From an uncultured Oscillospiraceae bacterium (GTDB lineage: Bacteria; Bacillota; Clostridia; Oscillospirales; Oscillospiraceae), in assembly GCA_900756495.1 (NCBI GenBank), contig CAAEKI010000044.1:1-18796 (forward strand): a stretch of 18,796 nucleotides of DNA, in the 5' to 3' direction. A program made the translations under genes and the position numbers. Below, in pieces: positions 1 to 6,569 of the stretch. The notes below the pieces were generated by a model that did not search any database, was not told the origin of the DNA, and was given only the letters and a program-made list of their open reading frames with translations. Every line of letters begins with the position of its first letter. Within the stretch, counting starts at the first letter, position 1.

Positions 1-365
1 CTGGCCCGGTGAATCCAGCGGGAGCCCAGTCCAAGGGCCTCTGCCGCAATCATCATGTTCTCCATCACGCAGGACCCGTCATAAACCCGGGTGGGCCAGT
101 TTTTGTCGGCCAGCACCACCACGACGGTGGGCGCTCCATAGAAGGGGTCGGTATCCGTACCGGCCACAGCGGCGTTCAGCCTGCGCAGCGTATCCAGATC
201 CTCCCGGTTCTGGACAGCCACCAGGATGGGGGACTGCTGGTTCCGCCCCGTGGGCGCATATGTGCCCGCCTCCAGCACCGCATCCAGCTCAGCGTCGGTA
301 ATCTGCCTGTCCTGATAACTCTTGCACCCGCGGCGCTGCTTTAAAACGTTCAGAGTCTCGTTCAT
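1..365 (-). CDS. Nitroreductase family protein (3' part cut off by the window edge)
   Basis: The minus-strand frame starting at an ATG at 363-365 stays open to base 1, giving 121 visible residues. It begins MNETLNVLKQRRGCKSYQD and continues with ELDAVLEAGTYAPTGRNQQS, which matches the N-terminal FMN-binding pattern of the nitroreductase family (the RR-S-x-R-x-Y loop, then an A-x-x-A-P-S/T-G-x-N-x-Q segment). Later residues DGSCVMENMMIAAEALGLGS match the conserved helix of the same fold. Family members are cytoplasmic FMN- and NAD(P)H-dependent oxidoreductases; the substrate cannot be told from the sequence. The usual Arg after RRS is a Lys here (RRGCKSY). A GGGAGGAAAGGA ribosome-binding stretch lies about 11 bases upstream of the ATG. 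The catalytic C-terminal part is missing only because the window ends. Confidence 0.88.
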   Translation of the reverse strand, partial: MNETLNVLKQRRGCKSYQDRQITDAELDAVLEAGTYAPTGRNQQSPILVAVQNREDLDTLRRLNAAVAGTDTDPFYGAPTVVVVLADKNWPTRVYDGSCVMENMMIAAEALGLGSRWIHRA

Positions 366-387
366 GCTGCAAATCGTTCCTTTCCTC

Positions 388-408
388 CCGCCAGAGGCGG
401 TTTTTTTT
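388..408 (+). terminator. Small hairpin plus T8 run, terminator-like on the plus strand
   Basis: CCGCC (388-392), loop AGA, GGCGG (396-400), then eight T residues at 401-408. This is the shape of a short intrinsic terminator reading on the plus strand, but both flanking genes read on the minus strand, so no known transcript ends here. It lies inside the presumed leader of the nitroreductase gene. An alternative pairing GAGGC (394-398) with GCCTC (411-415) is also possible. The stem is only 5 bp. Confidence 0.35.
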
Positions 409-416
409 CTGCCTCA

Positions 417-445
417 AGTATACGACATTTTTAACAGGAGGAAAA
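417..445 (-). promoter_or_regulatory. Weak candidate promoter for the nitroreductase gene
   Basis: On the minus strand a TATACT hexamer (422 to 417) lies 17 bases downstream of TTTTCC (445 to 440). The -10 match is good and the -35 match is poor (3 of 6). It is placed about 50 bases upstream of the ATG. There is no clear terminator between the upstream SLH gene (stop at 473) and this point, so read-through is also possible. Confidence 0.25.
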
Positions 446-472
446 GAGTTTTTTGCAGCGGTTCCGCGGCTC

Positions 473-2626
473 TTACCGGCTCATAAAGTTGTAGAGCATT
501 ACGGCGGCCTCCGCCCTCGTGGCGGTCCGGCCGGCCGCAAAGCGGCCGCCTCCGTCGCCGTCCACGATACCGAAGCCCTGCGCCAGAGCCGCATAGCCCA
601 TCAGCTCGTCGGGAATGGAGGCGCGGTCTGCAAACGCACAGGTGAAGATCCCCTGGAGCCTGGCCACCGCTCCGTATCCGGCGCTGTCCAGCAGCAGCCT
701 GACCGCCTCTCCACGGGTCACCGCCCTGCCGTCGTCCCTGCCGGCCCGCGTCAGGATTCCCATGCTGTAGGCGCGGCTGTACAGGTCGTCTGCACTGTCA
801 CGCTCGGGGTCATAGAGATAGCCCCGTGTGCTGACCAGCAGGGCCACCAGATCCATCTGGGTCAGCGCCTTATCGGGCTGCAGGGTTCCGCCGGTCCAGC
901 CGACGCCATAGGCGGCCAGCGCCTCGGCCTGGGTTTGGGCCCAGTGGCCCTCCATATCGCTGTAAGAAATCCCGGCGGCCTCCGTCTCCGCGCTGTACAC
1001 CACGTCCCCGCTCTTGGCATCGACGCCGGCGGCGTATCGGTCGCTCTCCAGAGCGTAGGACAGCGTGAGGCCGTAAAAGTAGGACAGCCCCATATCCACC
1101 AGAGGCCTCGCCTCAGGCGCGCCGGGGTCCAGTTTGACGGGGATGGCCCGGTAGGCCAGTGCCACGTTGTAATGTTCAAACCAGGCGTTGAGCGCTGCGG
1201 CTTCATCTACAATACCCTCTGCGCCCTCAAAGGTCACGTCCTCCGTCCAGCTCCGGCTCAGGCCGCTGATAGATCCGTCCGTCACATCAATGGAGACGGA
1301 CAGGCAGTTGGCAGGAAAGAAATAGCCGTTTTCCTCCTGGGCATAGACAAAGGTATGCGCTGCGTCCCAGCTGCCCTCAGTCCAGGGAGCGCTCTCATAG
1401 AGCGCCGATACCTCAAACTCATCTCCCCACTGGGCGCCCAGGAAGGCCTCCGCCTTCTTCTGCCCCTCAGCCGCGCTGACGGCGGCCTTCCGGCCCTCCG
1501 CATAGGGTGCGGACGAGTAGACCTCCAGCAGCGCCCCGCTCTTCGCGTCCGCCAGCACCGTGCGCCTCCAGGTCCCATCGTCATCCCTGCGGCTGTAGAC
1601 CATCCGTACGGTAACCTCTCCGGTCTCCTGATTCAGGCTGTAGGACGCCGATCCCAGCGTGTATCTGGACAGCCCCAGGGCCGGCACGCCCTTTAACGCC
1701 TTATCCAGCTCCTCCTTGGATAGGACGCCCTCCAGCTTGGCTATGCCAGACAGCTCGGCGTCAGTGAGACCGCTGTCTGCCGCCGCCTCCGGGGCCGCCG
1801 CATCTCCCGCGCCGCTGGAAAGATTGGCATATCCCTTCTCCGCCGCTTCTCCATACAGCTCCGTCAGATTGACCAGCTTCCCGGACTGGGCGTCCACATA
1901 GAATTCATCCGTATCATTGGGCAGGTAGCGCAGGACAGCCTGCTTCCCCTCTCCGTCCAGCACATACTCCAGCCGCAGGGAAAGGGTCCCCTTGAGCAGC
2001 GCGCCCGCCGCCCCGGCAGCGGCGGCCGGTTTGGATGCAGGCACGCCGCCGATATAATTGCCCTCTATGCTGTCCCGGTAAAACCGGGTCACCTTTCCGT
2101 CGCTGGCGCGCACCGTCACCGAACAGGAGAGGGGAGAGGGCAGCCCATTGAGGCAGATGGTTCCCGAGAAGCGGTAAGAGGCGGCGTCCAGCCGGCCGCT
2201 CCCGGAGGCCTGAAGTTCCACTGTCTCCAGCGGCTGATCCAGCACCCGCTCCAAAAACGCCTGGGCCGCCTGCCTGGCCGCCTCCTGGCTGGTGGCCGGG
2301 AAGGAGGGCTGGAATCCCTCTCCGCTGGAACTCTCCCCGTTCTCCTGGAGAGAATACCTCAGCACCTTGCCTTCTTCGGTCGCCTCTACAACCAGGGTGT
2401 CCTCCTCCCGTGACCAATTCAGGCTCCATGTGGGGGCAAGCTCATTTTCCCACAGCTCCCCATAGAACTCCTCGTACTCGCTGCCGATGCCCAGCGTTTC
2501 CTTCACTCTGAGGGTAACCTGCGTCAGCCTGTCGTCCGTGCCTGCGCCCTCGCCAGCCGCCCCCGCAGGCACTGCCAGCCCGCATGCCAGCGCTGCGCTC
2601 AGTACAAATGTCAGCAGTCTCTTCAT
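473..2626 (-). CDS. Exported YcdB/YcdC-repeat protein with three SLH domains
   Basis: A 717-residue protein. Residues 1-23 are a signal peptide (MKR, hydrophobic stretch, AGA-type cleavage site). Residues about 30-255 and 285-545 look like two copies of the YcdB/YcdC type (PepSY-like) module: each contains a helix-rich start (VKETLGIGSEYEEF) and recurring D-A-x-S-G strand motifs (VDAQSGKLVN, DAKSGALLEV, DAKSGDVVYS). Residues 552-717 hold three degenerate S-layer-homology repeats; the first contains DMEGHWAQ and the last ends RATRAEAAVMLYNFM-like (TATRAEAAVMLYNFMSR). SLH domains bind secondary cell-wall polymers, so the protein is expected outside the cell, attached to the wall. The function of YcdB modules is not well established; a protease-inhibitory or sensor role is speculation. 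Start choice: AGGAGGT at 2634-2640 sits 7-8 bases before the ATG at 2626; the other ATG at 2633 is too close and out of frame. Codon use is rich in G and C. Confidence 0.85.
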   Translation of the reverse strand: MKRLLTFVLSAALACGLAVPAGAAGEGAGTDDRLTQVTLRVKETLGIGSEYEEFYGELWENELAPTWSLNWSREEDTLVVEATEEGKVLRYSLQENGESSSGEGFQPSFPATSQEAARQAAQAFLERVLDQPLETVELQASGSGRLDAASYRFSGTICLNGLPSPLSCSVTVRASDGKVTRFYRDSIEGNYIGGVPASKPAAAAGAAGALLKGTLSLRLEYVLDGEGKQAVLRYLPNDTDEFYVDAQSGKLVNLTELYGEAAEKGYANLSSGAGDAAAPEAAADSGLTDAELSGIAKLEGVLSKEELDKALKGVPALGLSRYTLGSASYSLNQETGEVTVRMVYSRRDDDGTWRRTVLADAKSGALLEVYSSAPYAEGRKAAVSAAEGQKKAEAFLGAQWGDEFEVSALYESAPWTEGSWDAAHTFVYAQEENGYFFPANCLSVSIDVTDGSISGLSRSWTEDVTFEGAEGIVDEAAALNAWFEHYNVALAYRAIPVKLDPGAPEARPLVDMGLSYFYGLTLSYALESDRYAAGVDAKSGDVVYSAETEAAGISYSDMEGHWAQTQAEALAAYGVGWTGGTLQPDKALTQMDLVALLVSTRGYLYDPERDSADDLYSRAYSMGILTRAGRDDGRAVTRGEAVRLLLDSAGYGAVARLQGIFTCAFADRASIPDELMGYAALAQGFGIVDGDGGGRFAAGRTATRAEAAVMLYNFMSR

Positions 2627-2743
2627 CTTTCATACCTCCTTTTTATCGTGGCTTAGCTATTGGTTTAGACGAAGCGTCTTCTCTAAAAGTTTCCACACAA
2701 CAAAATTTTTTTGCCCTTACCTATAAAAAACCCTTGCGCAACT

Positions 2744-2781
2744 CGAACATTTGTTGTATATTAATATCGAACACAGGTTCT
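2744..2781. promoter_or_regulatory. Two tandem LexA (SOS)-like boxes
   Basis: The Firmicute LexA/DinR operator has a GAAC-N4-GTTC core with a preferred flanking C. Box 2 (2768-2781) is CGAACACAGGTTCT, with both half-sites perfect. Box 1 (2744-2757) is CGAACATTTGTTGT, with one mismatch in the second half-site. Their centres are 24 bases apart and the spacer contains the palindrome ATATTAATAT (2758-2767). They lie in the AT-rich region between the divergent SLH gene and the small membrane-protein gene, so either or both could be controlled. No binding data are available; a chance match of box 2 alone is possible. Confidence 0.45.
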
Positions 2782-2787
2782 ATTATT

Positions 2788-2817
2788 TTTACACGCTGTG
2801 GAAAAGTCTGTTTTAAG
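2788..2817 (+). promoter_or_regulatory. Candidate promoter of the small membrane-protein gene
   Basis: TTTACA at 2788-2793 (5 of 6 to the -35 consensus) is followed after 18 bases by TTTAAG at 2812-2817 (4 of 6 to the -10 consensus). The LexA-like boxes lie just upstream and an exact DnaA box falls in the spacer. The start codon is about 55 bases further on. Other AT-rich hexamers are present, so the assignment is tentative. Confidence 0.3.
2797..2805 (-). promoter_or_regulatory. DnaA box outside the main oriC
   Basis: TGTGGAAAA on the plus strand is the exact reverse complement of TTTTCCACA, the form of DnaA box repeated in the dnaA-dnaN region of this same window. A second, one-mismatch copy (GTTTCCACA) is at 2689-2697 on the plus strand. 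Both lie in the intergenic region between the SLH gene and the small membrane-protein gene, some 5.2 kb left of the main cluster. Confidence 0.4.
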
Positions 2818-2872
2818 GGATACCGCATCTGTCATACTGAACCCATCTTAAAGAATAACGGAGGGACTCAGC

Positions 2873-3211
2873 ATGGATACCACTTATTTCAGCATCGACG
2901 CCAAACGGATTCTGGTCCATCGTGCCGGGCAGGCCCAAAAGGCGGCCTCAGGAGGAACGGTGAGCACCTGTTATATGGTTGTACCCCGCCGCAAGAGGCC
3001 CCGCCCCGCCCAGTCGGGCATCATACTGGATTTTGAGGCCTGCCGCCGCGCGCTGGCGGGGGAGAAGACCACGGTCCTGCCAGAGGAACATGCCGTCAGG
3101 CAACCACGCGCGCCCCGCCCCTTCCAGCTCTCTATGCTGCTGGACTGGACGGCCTCCGCCGCTGTCATCGGAATGGCTGTTGCCGCGATTTCCCTCTTTT
3201 TGCGTCTGTAA
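2873..3211 (+). CDS. Small C-terminally anchored membrane protein, function unknown
   Basis: A 112-residue protein that I do not recognise. It opens MDTTYFSIDAKRILVHRAG, has a strongly basic patch RRKRPR at residues 39-44, a proline- and arginine-rich stretch around 77-84, and one hydrophobic segment at about 88-110 ending in LFLRL. That layout fits a protein with its N-terminal part in the cytoplasm and a single C-terminal membrane anchor. A GGAGGG ribosome-binding site lies 7 bases before the ATG and a strong terminator follows the stop, so it looks like a real single-gene transcript. It is the only gene of the left arm reading toward the origin. Two LexA-like boxes lie upstream; small SOS-induced membrane proteins such as YneA and SosA block cell division, but no sequence similarity to them is visible, so that role is only a hypothesis. 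Confidence 0.7.
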   Translation: MDTTYFSIDAKRILVHRAGQAQKAASGGTVSTCYMVVPRRKRPRPAQSGIILDFEACRRALAGEKTTVLPEEHAVRQPRAPRPFQLSMLLDWTASAAVIGMAVAAISLFLRL

Positions 3212-3231
3212 GCCTTGCCCGTAAATGAAAT

Positions 3232-3259
3232 AAGAGACGGCCCAAATGGGCCGTCTCTT
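3232..3259. terminator. Two-way intrinsic terminator between the small membrane-protein gene and jag
   Basis: A perfect 12-bp stem: AAGAGACGGCCC (3232-3243), loop AAAT, GGGCCGTCTCTT (3248-3259). The plus strand continues TTTCTGTTTTT, mostly T; the minus strand continues ATTTCATTT, also T-rich. It lies 20 bases after the stop of the small plus-strand gene and 7 bases after the stop of jag, so it can end both convergent transcripts. Confidence 0.9.
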
Positions 3260-3266
3260 TCTGTTT

Positions 3267-4052
3267 TTATCGGTGTTCGCCGCGGCTGTAAGACACCACA
3301 GTGCGCCTGTTTGGCTCAGTCCCGATGGAATAGGTCGTCACATCGGGATACTCCTGCAGTGCGGTATGGATGACATGGCGCTCATAGGCGTTCATTGGCT
3401 CCAAAGTGACATTACGGCGGTACTTTACCACCTTCCCAGCCACCTTGTTAGCCAGCCGGATCAGGGACTCCTCCCGCTTGGCCCGGTAGTTCTCGGCATC
3501 AACATGGATACGTACGCGCTTGGCCTGCCCATGATTCACAGCATACCCTGTGAGCTGCTGGATGGCGTCCAGCGTCTCGCCCCGTCTCCCGATCAGCGCG
3601 CCGAGCCCCTCGCCCACCAACTCCACCTGGTAGTTGCCCTCATCGTCGATTTGGATCACAGGCTTTGCCTTTGCCCCCATATGGGCCAGCAATCCGGTGA
3701 GAAATCGCTCGATCTGAGCGGCCTTTTCATCTCCGCTCTCCGGCTGCTGTGCGGCGGTACGTTCGTCTTTCGCCTTGGCCGGTGCCTTTGTCCTGTCCTC
3801 GTCTTTCCGCTCAGTCCTCTCGGCTGTCCGCACTGCGGGCGCCGGGTTCTCCGGGGGAGCTGGTATCTCCTCGTCGGGTACCTCGTATGTCACTTTTACT
3901 TTGGCGGGACAGCTTCCGATGCCCAAAAAGCCGGTCTTTGCCCGCTCCAGCACCTCTACAGATACCTCGTCCCGATCCAGCCCCAGCCTGGTCAGAGCGG
4001 CCTCAATCGCGGCGTCCTCACTCTTGCCGGTGCTCTCAATCCATTTCAGCAT
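3267..4052 (-). CDS. khpB: RNA-binding protein Jag / KhpB (Jag-N, KH and R3H domains)
   Basis: A 261-residue protein. Residues 1-52 form the Jag-N domain (WIESTGKSEDAAIEAAL, GFLGIG). A charged, alanine- and proline-rich linker follows (55-110). The type II KH domain has its GxxG-type loop at 151-158 (GALIGRRG), and the R3H domain carries the R-x3-H pair at R225 and H229. In other Firmicutes this protein pairs with KhpA, binds many RNAs and affects cell division and elongation; it acts in the cytoplasm, often near the membrane. AGGAGAGG lies 5 bases before the ATG. It follows yidC by 11 bases and is the last gene of the rpmH operon, closed by the terminator at 3232-3259. The length is within the usual range. 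Confidence 0.95.
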   Translation of the reverse strand: MLKWIESTGKSEDAAIEAALTRLGLDRDEVSVEVLERAKTGFLGIGSCPAKVKVTYEVPDEEIPAPPENPAPAVRTAERTERKDEDRTKAPAKAKDERTAAQQPESGDEKAAQIERFLTGLLAHMGAKAKPVIQIDDEGNYQVELVGEGLGALIGRRGETLDAIQQLTGYAVNHGQAKRVRIHVDAENYRAKREESLIRLANKVAGKVVKYRRNVTLEPMNAYERHVIHTALQEYPDVTTYSIGTEPNRRTVVSYSRGEHR

Positions 4053-4063
4053 AGGTACCTCTC

Positions 4064-5470
4064 CTATTTCTTGTCGTCTTCATCGGAAGAGGCAGCTTCA
4101 CCCTCTGCTTCAGGCGCATAGGCCTCCTCCAGCGCATTTTCATCGGTGGTCTCCTCATCCTCAGGCTGTCCGTCCTGCTCTTCCCGAATCGCCTCGATGA
4201 TCGCCTCATCGGCATCAGCCTCTGCCTCTACGACTTCACGCAAATCGGACTCCTTCTCCAATTCCTTGGAGGCAGAGGCCTTATCAATGGGCTGTCCAGG
4301 TTCGTAATAGGGCGTCACTGTATAGCGGTTGGGGTCGTATGCCCGGCCGCGGGCATACTGCCTCATTCCGACCCGGCTGGCCTCTTTGACCGCAGCAGGG
4401 ATCTTATCTTCCTCTTCAGCCTTGGGTTTTTTCTGCACAGGCTTTTTCTTCCCGCGGTTCTTCTTTTCCTCCTCAATGCGGCGAGCCCGCTCCTCGGCAG
4501 CCTCCCGCCTGCGCCGCTTTTCCTCTTCCTTTTCTATGCGCTCCTGTTCCGCCTTTGCAGCGGCCGCCTTCTCATAGTCCTTCTTTAAAATCTTACCGGA
4601 GACCCACTCCTGCACCATAGAAAGAAGGTTATTGGCAATCCAGTATACGCACAAACCGGCCGGCATGGAGAAACCGATCCACAGAGAAATCAGCGGGGAG
4701 ACAAACATCATCATTTTGCTGCTGGGGTTTCCTGCGGCGCTGGCGCTCTGCTGATTGACCGCATTTGTCTTCATAGAGAGCCAGGAGAAAATAAAACCGG
4801 TGACAGCTGAAATGACAGGCAGCAGGAACAGACCGAAGCCGCCGGCAATCATCCAGAATTTCAATTGGGGAATATTAGCCAGGTTAATGCCAAAAAAATC
4901 AAAGTTAATGGCAAACAGTTTGCTGCCCGCCTCACCGAGGGCTGCTTTGACCACATCCAGATTCTCCGGGCGAATGAGCGAAGCCAGATAGAGCTGGTTA
5001 TACCCAGTATTGGCAAAGCCGTCAGCCGCCGTTTTGATCCAGCCGTTGGACAGAGCCTCTGTTCCCCAATTCACCGCGTCCGCTATAGTGCTCATTGCCG
5101 ACGCGTCCAACCCCATCATATACTTCAGGGGCTGACGAATAATGGCGTACAGCGGGAACAGGATAATCAGGGGCAGGAAGGACCACAGGCAGCCGCTCAT
5201 GGGGTTGATCTTCTCTTTGGCATAGAGCGCCTGTACTTCCTGATTGTAACGCTCCCGGTTATTTCCATAGGCCTTCTGAAGCTGCTGCATCTTTCCTGAG
5301 AGCATATTCATTTGGATCATGCCCTTTTTCCCCTTGAGGGAAAAGGGAAACAAAATCAATTTGATCACGATGGCAAAAAAGATCAGCGCCAGACCATAGC
5401 TGCCGAAAATGTTGTAAAACAAGGTCAGCAGCGCTACGAAGGGAGACAAAATAATTTGCCAGATATCCAT
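4064..5470 (-). CDS. yidC: Membrane protein insertase YidC with long charged C-terminal tail
   Basis: A 468-residue inner-membrane insertase that places proteins into the membrane alone or with SecYEG. The first hydrophobic segment runs from about 8 to 42 and ends IVIKLILFPF; the conserved groove arginine of many YidC proteins is a lysine here (K37). A cytoplasmic hairpin follows (KGKKGMIQMNMLSGKM, QVEALYAKE-like helix, INPMSGCLWSFLP). Further membrane segments are near 95-115, 205-235 and 250-295. There is no lipoprotein-type signal peptide, unlike SpoIIIJ of Bacillus. From about residue 300 the tail is first a basic, helical lysine/arginine/glutamate stretch and then a strongly acidic end (SSDEDDKK). 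Basic tails of YidC/Oxa1 proteins can bind ribosomes. GGAGG lies 7-8 bases before the ATG. It sits between yidD (50 bases upstream) and jag (11 bases downstream). Confidence 0.95.
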   Translation of the reverse strand: MDIWQIILSPFVALLTLFYNIFGSYGLALIFFAIVIKLILFPFSLKGKKGMIQMNMLSGKMQQLQKAYGNNRERYNQEVQALYAKEKINPMSGCLWSFLPLIILFPLYAIIRQPLKYMMGLDASAMSTIADAVNWGTEALSNGWIKTAADGFANTGYNQLYLASLIRPENLDVVKAALGEAGSKLFAINFDFFGINLANIPQLKFWMIAGGFGLFLLPVISAVTGFIFSWLSMKTNAVNQQSASAAGNPSSKMMMFVSPLISLWIGFSMPAGLCVYWIANNLLSMVQEWVSGKILKKDYEKAAAAKAEQERIEKEEEKRRRREAAEERARRIEEEKKNRGKKKPVQKKPKAEEEDKIPAAVKEASRVGMRQYARGRAYDPNRYTVTPYYEPGQPIDKASASKELEKESDLREVVEAEADADEAIIEAIREEQDGQPEDEETTDENALEEAYAPEAEGEAASSDEDDKK

Positions 5471-5520
5471 TTGTGCGCCTCCAATTACTTTTAGGATAAG
5501 AGTCCTCTTTCACACGGACT

Positions 5521-5739
5521 CTACGGCACGGGGTCGTACTCCACCGTCTTCTGCCGGTGGAAAGGATGGCATTTGAGTATTCTACGCACCGCAAGAAGGC
5601 CCCCCTTCCATGCGCCGTACTTCTCCACCGCCTCAAGGGCATAGGCAGAGCAAGTGGGAATAAACCGGCAGCAGGGAGGTCTCATGGGAGAGATAAACCG
5701 GCGGTAAAACTGGATGCAGGTCAGCAAAATGCGCTTCAA
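5521..5739 (-). CDS. yidD: Membrane protein insertion efficiency factor YidD
   Basis: A 72-residue protein with the family core: YRRFISP near residues 12-18, then [20 protein letters not shown] (two cysteine positions and the P-T-C-S-x-Y-A motif), then RILKCHPFH. YidD lies at the inner face of the membrane and helps YidC-dependent insertion. The start is TTG (5737-5739), overlapping the stop of rnpA by the sequence TTGA, so translation is probably coupled; AGAGG lies just upstream inside rnpA. The stop is TAG at 5521-5523. Confidence 0.93.
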   Translation of the reverse strand: MKRILLTCIQFYRRFISPMRPPCCRFIPTCSAYALEAVEKYGAWKGGLLAVRRILKCHPFHRQKTVEYDPVP

Positions 5740-6089
5740 GGCTTGTCCTCTTTCTTTACCAGTACCCCCAGATTTTCAGCCATACGCAGCAGGCTCCGCT
5801 CCAGCTCATGATAGGGCACATGAACGGCCTTAACGCGGGCCACGACGACCAGATCAAATCCAGTACGGAACTTTGATTCATGGACCCGGTAGGCCTCCCG
5901 CAGGCGGCGCCGGACCTTATTGCGCACCACTGCTTTTCCCAGCTTTGTTCCCACAGTCAATCCCAATCTGCTATATGGCCGCCCGGTCTCCCGGCAATAG
6001 AGAGCCAAACAGGGACAGACTGCACTGCGTCCCTTCCGATAGAGGCGCTGAAACTCGTGATTTAATTTCAGAGATACGGTATGCTCCAC
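5736..6089 (-). CDS. rnpA: Ribonuclease P protein component
   Basis: A 117-residue basic protein that, with the RNase P RNA, trims the 5' ends of tRNA precursors. The RNR signature is at residues 56-62 (RNKVRRR) within [15 protein letters not shown], and [10 protein letters not shown] precedes it as in other RnpA proteins. The FDLVVVAR strand matches the family. The start is GTG at 6087-6089 (GTG GAG CAT ACC); the nearby ATG at 6100 is out of frame. An AAGGGG stretch lies 12 bases before the GTG, rather far. It follows rpmH by 98 bases, which contain two hairpins, and overlaps yidD by 4 bases. Confidence 0.95.
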   Translation of the reverse strand: MEHTVSLKLNHEFQRLYRKGRSAVCPCLALYCRETGRPYSRLGLTVGTKLGKAVVRNKVRRRLREAYRVHESKFRTGFDLVVVARVKAVHVPYHELERSLLRMAENLGVLVKKEDKP

Positions 6090-6110
6090 CGTCGTTTCAT
6101 GCCCCTTTTC

Positions 6111-6154
6111 TGCGTATGCTACGCAGGGGCGGCAGGATTGCTCCCTCCGCCCCT
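6111..6154 (-). other. Tandem stem-loops between rpmH and rnpA
   Basis: Two adjacent inverted repeats: TGCGTA (6111-6116), loop TGC, TACGCA (6120-6125); and AGGGGCGG (6125-6132) with CCGCCCCT (6147-6154), whose stem can extend inward through AGG/CCT with one bulged C. Neither is followed by a U run in the rpmH-to-rnpA direction, so they do not look like simple terminators. They may be a processing site or a partial attenuator that sets the rpmH:rnpA ratio. Confidence 0.5.
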
Positions 6155-6187
6155 ATCAAAATGCCATATTCCGTTTCGCGTTCACGA

Positions 6188-6322
6188 TTAGTGGGTGAGA
6201 CGGGCGCGGCCCCTGGCACGGCGGCGAGCCAGCACCTTGCGGCCATTTGCGGTTCTCATGCGCTTACGGAACCCGTGCTCCTTGGAGCGCTGACGCTTCT
6301 TGGGCTGATAGGTACGAACCAT
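6188..6322 (-). CDS. rpmH: 50S ribosomal protein L34
   Basis: A 44-residue, very basic protein: it starts [20 protein letters not shown], continues [19 protein letters not shown] and ends ARLTH. This is the full L34 pattern (T-Y-Q-P, H-G-F-R-x-R-M, G-R-x-V-L-x-x-R-R-x-K/R-G-R). It is part of the large ribosomal subunit. AGGAGGTG at 6330-6337 sits 7 bases before the ATG (6320-6322); the stop is TAA at 6188-6190. It is the first gene of the rpmH-rnpA-yidD-yidC-jag operon and is transcribed divergently from dnaA. Confidence 0.97.
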   Translation of the reverse strand: MVRTYQPKKRQRSKEHGFRKRMRTANGRKVLARRRARGRARLTH

Positions 6323-6447
6323 GTCGGTACACCTCCTGTACTTTTTTCAGCGGCTTCTTTCATCCGCCCACCACAACGGCTCCGGCATGGAAGCGGAACC
6401 GCGGTTGTCAAAGAAAATAACTTTACACCGTTTTGGTATATGGCGCA
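6323..6447 (-). promoter_or_regulatory. Long leader (5' UTR) of rpmH with an internal hairpin
   Basis: The predicted start of transcription near 6447 leaves about 125 untranslated bases before rpmH. On the minus strand CGGUUCCG (6401-6394) can pair with CGGAGCCG (6384-6377), 8 bp with one G-U pair and a 9-base loop, extendable by CAA/UUG after a bulge. No known riboswitch or ribosomal-protein leader is recognised. Confidence 0.3.
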
Positions 6448-6453
6448 GAATGT

Positions 6454-6483
6454 ATTATATCCGATCATAAAAGGCAATGTCAA
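6454..6483 (-). promoter_or_regulatory. Consensus promoter of the rpmH operon
   Basis: On the minus strand TTGACA (6483 to 6478) is separated by 18 bases from TATAAT (6459 to 6454). Both hexamers are perfect matches to the housekeeping sigma factor consensus, as expected for a strongly expressed ribosomal protein operon. Confidence 0.9.
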
Positions 6484-6569
6484 CACTATTTTTGCCCGGC
6501 TTTTCTCTTTTTCTTTACAACCTGCTTTTCTCCACCATATCTGGTGTTTCTGTTTGAAATGCCACCTAC

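Noticed and set aside
2584..3036. 150-residue plus-strand frame overlapping the divergent region and the small membrane-protein gene
   Set aside because: It crosses the regulatory region and has no ribosome-binding site; the frame starting at 2873 has a good site.
3246..4121. 291-residue plus-strand frame opposite jag
   Set aside because: jag on the minus strand is clearly real with KH and R3H motifs; no domain seen in the opposite frame.
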